Assembly: GCA_021413825.1 (NCBI GenBank)
Contig: JAIOPQ010000036.1
Location: 1-46,341 of the forward strand
DNA: 46,341 nucleotides
Direction of reading: 5' to 3'
DNA from: Spirochaetia bacterium
GTDB lineage: Bacteria > Spirochaetota > Leptospiria > Leptospirales > Leptonemataceae
Shown here: in pieces, positions 7,874-16,241 of the stretch
How positions within the stretch are numbered: the stretch's first letter is position 1
How the letters are laid out: the number at the start of each line of letters is the position of its first letter
Made by a program: the position numbers and the translations under genes
The notes under the pieces: model-generated
Told to the model about the DNA's origin: nothing
Database searches by the model: none
The model's input: the letters and a program-made list of their open reading frames with translations, nothing else

Positions 7874-8302
7874 ATGTCTGAGTTTGAAATTCCCGAAAAG
7901 ATACCCGATGCGGTTCCAGTTTCACAGTATCGAGATACCTTCTTGAACGGATTTGTAAGCGATAGTGAAGTTCGAGACATTACTTTGATGACCCTCCAGG
8001 CTCGCTGGCCTGATCTTGTGGGCCCAATTTCTAAGCATTCCTATCCAGCTGAAGTCAGAGACCACCGTCTTTACGTGCGCATCGAGAAGGCCGTTTATGC
8101 GCAGGACTTCAACCTGGCCATACCTCAGATTCTAAGAGCCATAAAGAGCCAGGTGCAATCGATTCGGGAAATCGTAATTCAAAAAGGTCGTTTTGAACCG
8201 GGCGTAACAAATTCTCAACTTCCCGACCAGTTACCGGATAGAACCATCCAACTGCCAGCCGACGTTTCAAATCTGCTCGATCGATTTCGTTCAGGTAGTT
8301 GA
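7874..8302 (+). CDS. DUF721/DciA-like protein
   Basis: The product (142 residues from the ATG at 7874) has a DUF721 fold: FLNGFVSDSEVRDITLMTLQ, then ARWPDLVGPISKHSYPAEV, RLYVRIEKAVYAQDFN and ILRAIKSQ. DUF721 includes DciA, the ancestral loader or facilitator of the DnaB helicase, and genes of this family often follow recF at origins. An alternative GTG at 7841 would overlap the recF end. The Gln-rich C-terminal tail is unrecognised. The gyrB and gyrA genes that commonly follow are not here. Confidence 0.75.
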   Translation: MSEFEIPEKIPDAVPVSQYRDTFLNGFVSDSEVRDITLMTLQARWPDLVGPISKHSYPAEVRDHRLYVRIEKAVYAQDFNLAIPQILRAIKSQVQSIREIVIQKGRFEPGVTNSQLPDQLPDRTIQLPADVSNLLDRFRSGS

Positions 8303-8409
8303 TTTTTTACGATTGCCTTTCCGAATTGCGTACATAAACTCCTGTTTAGACAGCGTAAACGGATTTTGGCACTCAAACCTGAGGCTGCTCAAACCGACGA
8401 GAGAAAGGT

Positions 8410-8778
8410 ATGATGACGTTTGTAACCCTGGCGGCACTTGCTGCTGCGTTGATATTCTTCTTGAACGTCATCAATATGCCCAGGGGAAGATCGCTGCCCT
8501 CAAAGCAAGAACCACCAAGACTCAATGTTGCGCGCGCTTTGAGCATGAAGGCATCGGAACGCCCCAGGCTTTGTCCCGTTTGTGGCACTCTGTTGAATCA
8601 GGAAGAATATCTAATAGCAGCAATCTTTCCCGATCCGGGTCCTAACCAGAAGCGGCAGGCACATATTTATGGTTGCCCGCATTGTTACCTTACTGGCGGA
8701 GTAAATCCCACCCGACTCACTAGAGTGAGTCCCGAGGAATTTATTTCTGAGAAGGAAACCCATGCCCGATCATCCTGA
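8410..8778 (+). CDS. Small membrane-anchored zinc-ribbon protein
   Basis: This 122-residue protein opens with one membrane helix (FVTLAALAAALIFFLNVIN). A zinc-ribbon-like module follows, with CPVCGTLL at about residues 55-62 and CPHC at about 89-92. Between them is a hydrophobic segment ending with NQKRQAHIYG. No enzyme family is recognised. The start ATG has AGAAAGG upstream. Its end overlaps the start of the next gene by 17 nt, so the two are probably cotranslated. The 107-bp gap before it has nothing convincing. Confidence 0.7.
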   Translation: MMTFVTLAALAAALIFFLNVINMPRGRSLPSKQEPPRLNVARALSMKASERPRLCPVCGTLLNQEEYLIAAIFPDPGPNQKRQAHIYGCPHCYLTGGVNPTRLTRVSPEEFISEKETHARSS

Positions 8779-9652
8779 GCTCGGCAAACTTGAGCCACAC
8801 GAAGTTACACAAGTAAAAACAGCCGTCGAAGGGCTGGTGCGTTCACTTAAAGCCAGGATGGGTATTTCTGGACAGGCTTCAAACCTCCTGAAGGATGAAG
8901 AGATCGTTATTCAATCTCTGCTTCACCCGGAACGCGGAGACGTGCTCATTACAATTCTACGGGACCACAGAGAACTTCATCTATTTATCTCCAATCGCCG
9001 TGATGCGAATGCTCCGTTTGTGATTATGGACTTTGCAACGTTCAGGAAGCATCCAGGAAGAAGGCCAATCGATAACATACATTCGCTCAAAGAGGGGGAG
9101 TATGGAATCTTCCTGGCTTCTCAACAGGATCTTGATCTAATCAAGTCTAATGCGAATATGAAAGTTGAATTGTACTCAGTGCATCTTGGCGTGCATGAAT
9201 CTCCAATTGAGCACAAGGTTGAGCACAAGACCCCAGCACAGTTTGGTACTACTGAAAAATGGGAGGCCATCAGACGCAGTGAGGTTGAAGACTCAACTGT
9301 TCAGGAATACATCAAGGAGTTATTCGGATTTGGTGTAACTTATGCAAGATATAACCAGCAACCGCGTCATGAACATATTGTGATTCGCCCGGATAAAGAG
9401 AAGCTCTTTGTAGGCCAGCTGATTCGAGATATGTATCCGTACAACGTGAGGGTTATTCTGAGAAAAGAACATCCGGATCAGCATAAAGCTCGCCTGGCGG
9501 ATGTGCATGGTGCTCTCAGAAAACTCAGAGAGGAAGTCACTCATAAGAATCAAGACGGAATCCCACAGGGCTATTCGCAGTATTTAAGTCACCTGGCGTC
9601 ACTGCTTGCAGACACAGTAGACAATGATCCAGAATTAAGCCGGTTTGTGTAG
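8762..9652 (+). CDS. Unrecognised soluble protein next to the replication genes
   Basis: The 296-residue product has no signal peptide or membrane segment. The ATG at 8762 is preceded by AGAAGGAA, a good ribosome-binding site. Recognisable textures are a beta-rich middle (DVLITILRDHRELHLFISNR, then PFVIMDFATFRKHPGRR) and a charged helical C-terminus (ADVHGALRKLREEVTHK). I do not recognise the family. A small effector-binding or PilZ-like fold is possible but unsupported. It overlaps the zinc-ribbon gene, which suggests a paired function. Confidence 0.7.
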   Translation: MPDHPELGKLEPHEVTQVKTAVEGLVRSLKARMGISGQASNLLKDEEIVIQSLLHPERGDVLITILRDHRELHLFISNRRDANAPFVIMDFATFRKHPGRRPIDNIHSLKEGEYGIFLASQQDLDLIKSNANMKVELYSVHLGVHESPIEHKVEHKTPAQFGTTEKWEAIRRSEVEDSTVQEYIKELFGFGVTYARYNQQPRHEHIVIRPDKEKLFVGQLIRDMYPYNVRVILRKEHPDQHKARLADVHGALRKLREEVTHKNQDGIPQGYSQYLSHLASLLADTVDNDPELSRFV

Positions 9653-9732
9653 TTTCTGGAATATTTATTGCAAAAACATTGATCGTTCCTTGTTATCGGT
9701 TGAATGCGCTGCGTTTTGTCGAAGGTGTCGGG

Positions 9733-10959
9733 GTGAAGTACGGACGGCTATTTTTGAAATCAATGCTCGATTGCCTCAATCGTGTGCGCCACGTAAGCAT
9801 ATTGTTCTTTCTATTAATAGAGTTACCTCTATTAGCCTGCAAGGTCCCCTCAGAATGTAGGACTGGCGATTCGTCTTGCATGGATCGATTCGTCCTGGCT
9901 TTTCTGGAAGCGGATCCACTGGATCCTTGCAAGCAGGACATTCTGACCCTCATACAACCTGGAAACTGGGGAAATCTGAAACATACCCTGGAACAACAGG
10001 CGAGTCTGGGTTCCTATGCTGCACCTTCTCAGGGAAGTATGGCATACACTAACGTTTCTGGCGGGGATTACTATGGCGGGGTGCTCGGCTCGAATGGTAA
10101 AGTTTATGGGATTCCCACTGGTGCTGCGGCTGTCATGGAAATCGATCCAGAAACTAACACACGCTCAAGCTTCGGAAGTTTCGCAAGTACGTTCATGTGG
10201 GCCGGCGGAGTGCTGGCACCGAACGGAAAAATCTACGGAACTCCTAATCAGGAGGTGTCCTTCTTACTCATCGATCCCGTAACTCGAACTACATCTACTT
10301 TTGGAACGGCTGCGGCCAACGATTATTTCGGTGGAGTGTTGGCGCCTAACGGTAAGATTTATGTGATTCCTCACACTTCCACGAGTGTCGCAGTAATCGA
10401 TCCAGCCAACAACATGGTCGCAACGTTTGGATCTTTTGCGGGGGCGACGAAGTGGGTCGGTGGAGTATTGGCACCTAACGGTAAGATCTATGCAATTCCA
10501 TACACTGTCTCAACTGTGCTCGTGATTGATCCATCGAACAATTCAGCGTACACGATTCCGTCTGCGACAGGTTTCCTGGGGGGCGTCCTTGCACCCAATG
10601 GCAAGATATACGCGCGGAATGCAACCAGCCTCCTTATCATAGACCCGGAGACGGATACAGCGACCACGGTTTCTGCGCTTGCAGCGCCAGGATTCACGGG
10701 CGGTGTCTATGCTCCAAATGGGACCATGTTTTTTGCCGGCAACGCCGGCGCCTCCGTGTTTGGAACCGCTGAACCGGGAACCAACATCACCGCGAACTTT
10801 GGCAGTGTGACGTCGAGTCTACGTGGCGCGGTCCTCGCTCCCAATGGTAAGATTTATGGAATGCCGTACGGTGAGGCCTCGATTCCCGTCATTGACACGG
10901 GCTCCAGGGGCAAGCTTTGCCAGGCGATTGCGTCCTCTGCTTATTTCAATAAACTTTGA
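9733..10959 (+). CDS. Lipoprotein with seven propeller-type repeats
   Basis: A signal peptide ending LPLLAC marks a probable lipoprotein with Cys as residue 36. After a Cys-containing linker the protein holds seven tandem repeats of about 40-44 residues. Each starts with GGVLAPNGKIYG or a variant and contains an IDP motif. Repeats 5 and 6 are the most diverged. Seven such units fit a seven-bladed beta-propeller. The GTG at 9733 is favoured because GAAGG lies just upstream. An ATG at 9763 would give a shorter, more usual signal peptide. Ligand and function are unknown. It stands alone, separated from both neighbours. Confidence 0.8.
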   Translation: MKYGRLFLKSMLDCLNRVRHVSILFFLLIELPLLACKVPSECRTGDSSCMDRFVLAFLEADPLDPCKQDILTLIQPGNWGNLKHTLEQQASLGSYAAPSQGSMAYTNVSGGDYYGGVLGSNGKVYGIPTGAAAVMEIDPETNTRSSFGSFASTFMWAGGVLAPNGKIYGTPNQEVSFLLIDPVTRTTSTFGTAAANDYFGGVLAPNGKIYVIPHTSTSVAVIDPANNMVATFGSFAGATKWVGGVLAPNGKIYAIPYTVSTVLVIDPSNNSAYTIPSATGFLGGVLAPNGKIYARNATSLLIIDPETDTATTVSALAAPGFTGGVYAPNGTMFFAGNAGASVFGTAEPGTNITANFGSVTSSLRGAVLAPNGKIYGMPYGEASIPVIDTGSRGKLCQAIASSAYFNKL

Positions 10960-11001
10960 CGTTAGGCGAACGCGATCGATTCGAGTACGGGCAAAACGAG
11001 A

Positions 11002-11718
11002 TCAGGGATGTCTCTGAAGGCGTAACTTTGCAAACACCGGCAAATGATCCGACGCAGTGCGTGTCTGCTTGTTTCTAATTACGTGGTGTTCTTTGATTTC
11101 CCACCAGTCGTTTACAAAGATTCTATCAAGCCGAAGAATTGGAGCGTAAGCTGGAAAAGTATTTCGCTTAGCCCCGTGCGAAGTGTCCCTGAAACCTGAA
11201 TCCAGGAATGAAGCAGAAAGTCTGCTGGTTCGATCGTTGGTGTCACCGAGCAAGACCAGTGGTTTTTTCTCTAGTTCAAGCATTGGGCGCGATTCAACTA
11301 TTTTCTTTTTCTGTCGCACCTGCTCCATTCGTGCGAGGCCAAGATGAAAGTTCAGAATTCCAACTTCCCCGGCTGGAGATTCAAGGGAAGTCACCAGGCA
11401 TCCGCGCTTTTTCTTGATACCCCAGGTGATATTTAGATTCTCCGAGGATTTAATCGGAAGTTTTGAAAAGGTCGCGTTTCCGTAATGGCCATGTTTGAGT
11501 TTCACATTTAGCCCAACGTCGTAGTGCATGCCCAGGCTATCAGAAATCAGGTGCGCCAGGTCTTCCCGCTTGCTTCGGGGCACGAATCTGTCCACTTCCT
11601 GAAGGGCGACCACATCCGCCCCGATTTCCTTGCAGATATCGATGATTCTATCCAGGCGGTATTTCCGATCAAAACCAATGGCTCTGTGGATATTATATGT
11701 GAGAAAAGTGAGTTCCAT
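11002..11718 (-). CDS. Endonuclease/exonuclease/phosphatase family protein
   Basis: The 238-residue protein contains the EEP active-site set: TYNIHRAIG (Asn), VVALQEVDRF (metal-binding Glu), LNFHLGLARM (His), LLGDTNDR (Asp and Asn) and TASDHLPV (final Asp-His). The family includes DNases, sphingomyelinases and phosphoinositide phosphatases. There is no signal peptide, so a cytoplasmic phosphodiesterase or nuclease is likely. The substrate cannot be read from sequence. It ends about 42 nt from the lipoprotein gene, which converges on it. Confidence 0.85.
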   Translation of the reverse strand: MELTFLTYNIHRAIGFDRKYRLDRIIDICKEIGADVVALQEVDRFVPRSKREDLAHLISDSLGMHYDVGLNVKLKHGHYGNATFSKLPIKSSENLNITWGIKKKRGCLVTSLESPAGEVGILNFHLGLARMEQVRQKKKIVESRPMLELEKKPLVLLGDTNDRTSRLSASFLDSGFRDTSHGAKRNTFPAYAPILRLDRIFVNDWWEIKEHHVIRNKQTRTASDHLPVFAKLRLQRHP

Positions 11719-11810
11719 TCGGTCGAAGAAACTTTATCCTAAAAATGTCTTGCGGACACGAAATTCTGAGCATCAATGATCTCAGCCCTGTTCTTTGGAA
11801 GCAAATTTAA

Positions 11811-13511
11811 ATGATCACATATCGCTACGGACCATACGAACCGGATAAAGACAGGCCATGGGATTTGGATCGCCTGATGGGTGTCCTATCTGACATGATC
11901 ATGCGCTACGATATTCAACTCGAAGAAGCGTTGCGAATGCTCATTGATCGCGGCCTCCCAGTAAACATGTTCCTGAAAGAAGGCGGAATGCAGGATCTGG
12001 TTCAGGCTCTGGAAGCGCAATTGCGTGAGAAAATCCAGAACGCACTGGACACCTTTGAATTAAAATCCGCACGAAAAGAGACTGAAGAGGATCTTTCCAA
12101 CAGTAAATCAGAATCGCTGAAGCGATTTAAGAAGGATGAGGAGCTCAAATCTGCTTTAGAGAAGGCCCTTGCTGACTTGAGCGTGGATGCACTCTACCGA
12201 GTGAAGCGGGAAGCACTGCAGCAAGGCAAATCGATTCGCGAATTGAGCCAGCTGATGGCTGATCTTGAGGATTTAAATAGAATTCAGACCGGCGAGAGGA
12301 AACACAAATTCACGGGAAGTACGGCCCTCAATCGCCCGGACGCGTTACGAATTTTGCAAGAGCTGGATGATTTAGAAAAGTTACTGCAATCTTTGCAACA
12401 AGCTGCTGAGAATGGAGACCTCTTCAATTTCAATCTTGAAAAACTTGCGCAATATCTAGGTCCGGAACAGTATCAAGAATTTCTGGAGCGCCGCGAACAG
12501 ATTTTTGAAAAACTACGTGAGCTTCTTGAGAAACAGGGCCAGATAGTTGAGGACCAGGAAACCGGAGAGCTCCGCCTTTCTCCTCAATCGATTAAGCGGA
12601 TTGGCAGAAGAGCACTTGAAGAAATATTTTCTACGCTCAAAGCGGATACAGCCGGTGGGCTGCACGATGCAAATGAGGCAGGTGACAGCGAGAACGTTTC
12701 TTCGCGTACGCGGCCAATTGAATTTGGTGATCCGATTTCAAACATGGACATATCGGCGAGTATTCTGAATTCGTACATCAGACGTAAGTCAAACAAACCA
12801 GACTTTTCTGACATAGAGATCTTTGAAGCGCGCGGCGCAGCTCGGAGTTCTACGGTTGTTCTACTGGATATGTCCGGAAGCATGATGCGCGCGGACCGAT
12901 TTTACAATGCAAAGAAGGTCGTGCTCGCACTAGATTCATTGATCCGCCAGGATTATAAAGATGATAAACTAATGGTCGTTGGATTTGGAACACTCGCCGA
13001 AGTAATTGCGCCGGCAAGGGTCCCATCTCTACAGCCGTATCCTGTTACCATTTACGATCCGCATATTCGCCTGCGTTATGATCTTTCCAGGCAATCGCCG
13101 GCCTCAATGGAAAGAATTCCTCGTTATTTCACAAACCTGCAGAAGGGGTTGCAGCTTTCGCGCACACTGCTTGGGAGCGGGGAAACCAAAAACAAGCAGA
13201 TTATCTTAATTACGGATGGAGTTCCCACTGCGCATCATGAAGGCCAACACTTGCACGTGAACTATCCGCCTTCACCGGCCGACTTTGAATTTGCCCTGCG
13301 CGAAGTTAGAAATTGCACGGAGGATGGTATCATCATAAACACCTTCCTCTTAACATCCGATTGGGAAATGGGCTATTTCGGGGAAGAGCCCTTTATGCGC
13401 CAATTTGCCAAACAGTCCATGGGTCGTATTTTCTACCCGCATCCAGGCCAGATGAACCGAATGGTTCTAGTGGATTTTTTGCAGAACAAGAAAGCAATAT
13501 TCGACTACTAA
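11811..13511 (+). CDS. von Willebrand factor A domain protein
   Basis: The 566-residue protein has a long charged helical N-terminal half (about residues 60-330, coiled-coil-like) and a C-terminal vWA domain from about residue 345. The MIDAS motif is DMSGSM, with ITDGVPTAHHEG as the later Asp motif. It opens MITYRYGPYEPDKDRPWDLD. Related vWA proteins usually act with a MoxR/chelatase-like AAA+ ATPase to remodel or insert metals into target proteins. No such ATPase is adjacent, so the partner is unknown. No signal peptide is seen. The ORF is complete and ends well before the ferredoxin gene. Confidence 0.82.
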   Translation: MITYRYGPYEPDKDRPWDLDRLMGVLSDMIMRYDIQLEEALRMLIDRGLPVNMFLKEGGMQDLVQALEAQLREKIQNALDTFELKSARKETEEDLSNSKSESLKRFKKDEELKSALEKALADLSVDALYRVKREALQQGKSIRELSQLMADLEDLNRIQTGERKHKFTGSTALNRPDALRILQELDDLEKLLQSLQQAAENGDLFNFNLEKLAQYLGPEQYQEFLERREQIFEKLRELLEKQGQIVEDQETGELRLSPQSIKRIGRRALEEIFSTLKADTAGGLHDANEAGDSENVSSRTRPIEFGDPISNMDISASILNSYIRRKSNKPDFSDIEIFEARGAARSSTVVLLDMSGSMMRADRFYNAKKVVLALDSLIRQDYKDDKLMVVGFGTLAEVIAPARVPSLQPYPVTIYDPHIRLRYDLSRQSPASMERIPRYFTNLQKGLQLSRTLLGSGETKNKQIILITDGVPTAHHEGQHLHVNYPPSPADFEFALREVRNCTEDGIIINTFLLTSDWEMGYFGEEPFMRQFAKQSMGRIFYPHPGQMNRMVLVDFLQNKKAIFDY

Positions 13512-13548
13512 GGTCGAGCCGAATCAAGGTCTGGCGCAGTCAAAAACG

Positions 13549-13575
13549 TTGTGGTTGACCAAAAAAAAGTAGAAT
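13549..13575 (+). promoter_or_regulatory. Possible ferredoxin promoter
   Basis: TTGTGG and TAGAAT lie 15 nt apart, with an A-tract between them, about 28 nt before the ferredoxin start. The spacing is short for sigma-70, so this is weak. Confidence 0.3.
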
Positions 13576-13603
13576 AACCTGACGCGAAGATTTATGAGGT
13601 TCT

Positions 13604-13897
13604 ATGCCATATATTATTACAGAACCCTGCGTCGGCGTTTGCGATACGGCTTGCGTTGATGTTTGTCCCGTGGATTGCATCCACCCTCGTAAAGACGAAT
13701 GGGAAAAAATGGGCATCAACAAAGACGCTCTGGCCGGAAAGCAGCTGTTCATTGACCCACAAGAGTGTATCGATTGTGGCGCCTGCGAGCCAGCCTGTCC
13801 CGTGCAGGCAATTTTTCCTGAAGATGAAGTTCCAGAGAAATGGAAATCTTTCATTGGACTGAACTACTCGCATTACGGCCAGACCTACAACGGCTGA
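13604..13897 (+). CDS. Ferredoxin with two Fe-S clusters (FdxA type)
   Basis: The 97-residue protein begins MPYIITEPCVGVCDTACVDV. Its first cluster cysteines lie within residues 9-26, ending CPVDC. A second classic 4Fe-4S motif, CIDCGACEPACP, follows. The layout (PYIIT start, CVDVCPVDCI, then DPQECIDCGACEPACPV) matches the seven-iron/eight-iron bacterial ferredoxins. It shuttles electrons in the cytoplasm; its partner enzymes are unknown here. GAGG upstream of the ATG serves as ribosome-binding site. An intact C-terminal tail of about 35 residues follows the second cluster. Confidence 0.9.
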   Translation: MPYIITEPCVGVCDTACVDVCPVDCIHPRKDEWEKMGINKDALAGKQLFIDPQECIDCGACEPACPVQAIFPEDEVPEKWKSFIGLNYSHYGQTYNG

Positions 13898-13945
13898 TTT
13901 CGCTCTCATCGATCTCTGAAAAAAAGGTTTCCTGCCTTGCTCTCT

Positions 13946-13965
13946 TGTATCTAATCTAAGATACA
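13946..13965. promoter_or_regulatory. Operator-like inverted repeat before doxX
   Basis: TGTATCT and AGATACA form a perfect 7-bp inverted repeat with a 6-nt spacer. The repeat ends 19 nt before the DoxX start, close to its AAAGGAGAT ribosome-binding site. Location and symmetry fit a dimeric repressor site. Confidence 0.45.
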
Positions 13966-13984
13966 TCAGAGCAAAGGAGATCAT

Positions 13985-14338
13985 ATGCATACACTAACAC
14001 GCGTAGTTGGAAGAATTCTGTTCGGGATTCCATTTCTAATCTTTGGTGTTTTCCACTTTCTAAACGCAACAGCCCTGGTAGGAGCCGTACCGGCTTATTT
14101 GCCAGCGCCTGCAGTGTTTGTTTATCTGACGGGCGCAGCCATGATTCTGGCTGGCGTGAGTATACTTTCTAAAATCAAGATTCGCATGGCCTGTCTGCTT
14201 CTAGCAGTGTTGCTCTTGATTTACATTGTACTCGTTCATGTTCCAGGATTGCCGAATCAAATGTCCGTTGGATCACTTTTGAAAGACCTGGCACTGCTGG
14301 GTGGAGCCCTCACGCTCGCTGGCAACTACGTCGATTGA
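13985..14338 (+). CDS. DoxX family membrane protein
   Basis: This 117-residue protein has four predicted membrane helices. Its landmarks are ILFGIPFLIFGVFHFLNA, AVFVYLTGAAMILAGVSIL, LLLAVLLLIYIVLVH, and a last helix LLKDLALLGGALTLAGNY. DoxX/CatD-like proteins are linked to quinone or thiol stress responses, though their biochemistry is poorly known. A strong AAAGGAG precedes the ATG. The palindrome just upstream suggests regulation by a small dimeric repressor. It converges on the ZIP gene. Confidence 0.85.
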   Translation: MHTLTRVVGRILFGIPFLIFGVFHFLNATALVGAVPAYLPAPAVFVYLTGAAMILAGVSILSKIKIRMACLLLAVLLLIYIVLVHVPGLPNQMSVGSLLKDLALLGGALTLAGNYVD

Positions 14339-14346
14339 ATTACTCC

Positions 14347-14377
14347 ATCCGGGCTGTGCGAATCTGCCTGCCCGGAT
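14347..14377. terminator. Inverted repeat between convergent doxX and ZIP genes
   Basis: ATCCGGGC and GCCCGGAT form an 8-bp GC-rich stem with a 15-nt loop, between two convergent genes. No U-run follows on either strand, so intrinsic termination is only plausible. Confidence 0.4.
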
Positions 14378-14395
14378 TCCATTGAGAGTACCGCA

Positions 14396-15127
14396 CTATC
14401 GAACTAAGTAGATTGCAGCAACTCCCAATAATACAAAAGCGAAATGCAGCAGTCCAGCCTTCCAGCCAGTATATTTGTGCAATCCTGGAACTAGATCGGA
14501 TATGGCAACGTAGAGCAAACTTGCAGCAGAGATCGACATAAAGTAAGGCGTCAGATAGCGTAACTCGGACAGAAAATAGAATGTGAGTATTCCGCCGGCC
14601 AAAGCCGGGAGAGCGGCCAGGAAATTATAAAAGAAAGCTTTGCGCCTGGAAAAACCAGATTCGAGCAAAATTGCAATGTCGCTCACTTCCTGTGGAATTT
14701 CGTGGATCAAAATCGCAATGGTCGTCGCAGTTCCAAGCTCGCGTGAATATTGAAATGCGGCCGCGATGATTACACCATCAAAGAAACTGTGAATCGCATC
14801 ACCCGACAGAATTACAATTCCTGCACCTTTGTGCGTGGCGCAGTCGTGCTCATGGCAGTGGCGGAAAATTACGAGTCTCTCAAGCAAAAAGAAAAACAGA
14901 ATCCCGAAAAGAACCCATTGCAGAGCCTTTGTGGGTCCGATTTGCCTGCTTGCATCAGGAATCGTGACAAGAAGTGCCGTTGCGAGGAGACTTCCCGTGG
15001 CGAAACTAATTAGAATAGGCAGCCAGGATTTGCGCTGCGCTTCATTTAGTAAGAGAAACGCAGAAGAGATGATGGTGACGCCAACTACGCCTACCAGGAG
15101 GATGAGTGTAACTTCGCCTGCGCTCAC
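14396..15127 (-). CDS. ZIP family metal transporter
   Basis: The 243-residue protein has about eight membrane segments. The ZIP metal-site motifs are AIHSFFDGVIIAA in helix IV and HEIPQEVSDIAIL in helix V. A His/Cys stretch (FRHCHEHDC) in the variable loop could bind Zn2+. ZIP proteins import Zn2+, Fe2+ or Mn2+ down to the cytoplasm. The bacterial zupT-like length is normal. No Fur/Zur box was identified upstream. It is divergent from the tRNA-Ser cluster. Confidence 0.88.
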   Translation of the reverse strand: MSAGEVTLILLVGVVGVTIISSAFLLLNEAQRKSWLPILISFATGSLLATALLVTIPDASRQIGPTKALQWVLFGILFFFLLERLVIFRHCHEHDCATHKGAGIVILSGDAIHSFFDGVIIAAAFQYSRELGTATTIAILIHEIPQEVSDIAILLESGFSRRKAFFYNFLAALPALAGGILTFYFLSELRYLTPYFMSISAASLLYVAISDLVPGLHKYTGWKAGLLHFAFVLLGVAAIYLVR

Positions 15128-15221
15128 TGATTCTTGGCCATCACGGACAAACCGTGCCTGGGCTGTAAATTTGAAAGTCTTTCTGATTGACGCCTACCTG
15201 AAAAGTACCAGCCTGGAAAGT

Positions 15222-15306
15222 GGAGGGATGGCCGAGTGGTCGATGGCGGCGGTCTTGAAAACCGTTGTGCAGTGATGTACCGTGGGTTCGAATCCCACTC
15301 CCTCCG
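15222..15306 (+). tRNA. tRNA-Ser (UGA)
   Basis: Acceptor arm GGAGGGA pairs with TCCCTCC (15299-15305), discriminator G. T-arm GTGGG-TTCGAAT-CCCAC (15282-15298). Anticodon loop CTTGAAA gives UGA, reading UCA. A long class II variable arm follows. CCA is not encoded. Confidence 0.96.
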
Positions 15307-15311
15307 GGGAA

Positions 15312-15399
<88 letters not shown>

Positions 15400-15430
15400 A
15401 ATTTTCCCGAGCACAAGGCAAACGTAAATC

Positions 15431-15856
15431 ATGGCAGATAAAATCAGAGAAATTCAGTCGCGCTTCTCGAAGAATCTCAAAGATCCGGGAAGCAGTGATT
15501 CGCTGGGCGCTGTAATTGGATACGTGCCACTGTTTGGCTGGATTTATCCTACCTTCTTGAAAAAAGACAATGAGTTCTGCCAATTTCACGGCAAACAGGC
15601 CATGCAATTGAACGCGCTGATGGTTGCGGTTTATTTTATCGTCTGGATCCTGGAGCATTTTCCAATTACCTCCTGGATTTTTGGGCCTGATTCGTTTCTT
15701 AATCCCATCACCCAGGCCACATGGCGACTAACCATGATTGGATATTTCGTTCTCTCCCTTATTGGAGCGTACAAAGCATTTACGGAAGAGAAATGGGAAA
15801 TTCCATTTCTGTCAGATTTCGCTCAAAAACTCGAAAAGCAGATGAAAGACAAGTGA
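15431..15856 (+). CDS. DUF4870-like small membrane protein
   Basis: The 141-residue protein has a hydrophilic N-terminus, then membrane segments near VIGYVPLFGWIYPTF, LMVAVYFIVWILEHF and MIGYFVLSLIGAYKAF. The pattern (GYVPLFGWIYP, then FCQFHGKQAMQLN) fits the DUF4870/Tic20-like family, whose function is unsettled. It begins about 31 nt after the second tRNA. The stop overlaps the GTG of the next gene. Confidence 0.7.
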   Translation: MADKIREIQSRFSKNLKDPGSSDSLGAVIGYVPLFGWIYPTFLKKDNEFCQFHGKQAMQLNALMVAVYFIVWILEHFPITSWIFGPDSFLNPITQATWRLTMIGYFVLSLIGAYKAFTEEKWEIPFLSDFAQKLEKQMKDK

Positions 15857-16236
15857 AGATCAAAGACGCATTTCTAAATATTCCCCTGCAATATCGTGCC
15901 GCTTTATATTCCGGTCCATTTTTTGTGCTCTGGATTCTCGGATATGCCATGGACCAGGGTGAACGGTCTCGCGTTGCTGCGGGTCGGGGATTTGTAATGC
16001 TAACGCTATTCCTTGCTTATCATGCAGTTGTTCTCCTTGCGTTTGAAATAGTTAAGTCATTCCTTAGTTCTAACTTTGCCCTGGACATTGTGCATTTTGC
16101 ACTCAAGTCAGCAGGTGGCCTAACGTATCTTGTGATTGCAGGATACCTTGGAATTCAAGAGGCGCGTAACGTACCTGCGGCTACTCCCGGTATCGATTCG
16201 CGCGCCAGGTATTTGGAAACCGCTCTGGGTCGGTAG
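15853..16236 (+). CDS. Small membrane protein, likely partner of the preceding gene
   Basis: The GTG at 15853 overlaps the previous stop (GTGA), giving 127 residues: VKIKDAFLNIPLQYRAALYS, then FFVLWILGYAMDQGE and FVMLTLFLAYHAVVLLAF. It resembles the first gene in layout (an N-terminal amphipathic piece and three membrane segments), so the two may be paralogues. The longer frame starting at 15721 lies inside the first gene and is not used. The function is unknown. corA follows after 5 nt. Confidence 0.65.
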   Translation: MKIKDAFLNIPLQYRAALYSGPFFVLWILGYAMDQGERSRVAAGRGFVMLTLFLAYHAVVLLAFEIVKSFLSSNFALDIVHFALKSAGGLTYLVIAGYLGIQEARNVPAATPGIDSRARYLETALGR

Positions 16237-16241
16237 CAGCT

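Noticed and set aside
8313..8645. A 110-codon frame overlapping the zinc-ribbon gene
   Set aside because: It is a shadow in another frame. The zinc-ribbon frame has a ribosome-binding site and the CxxC motifs.
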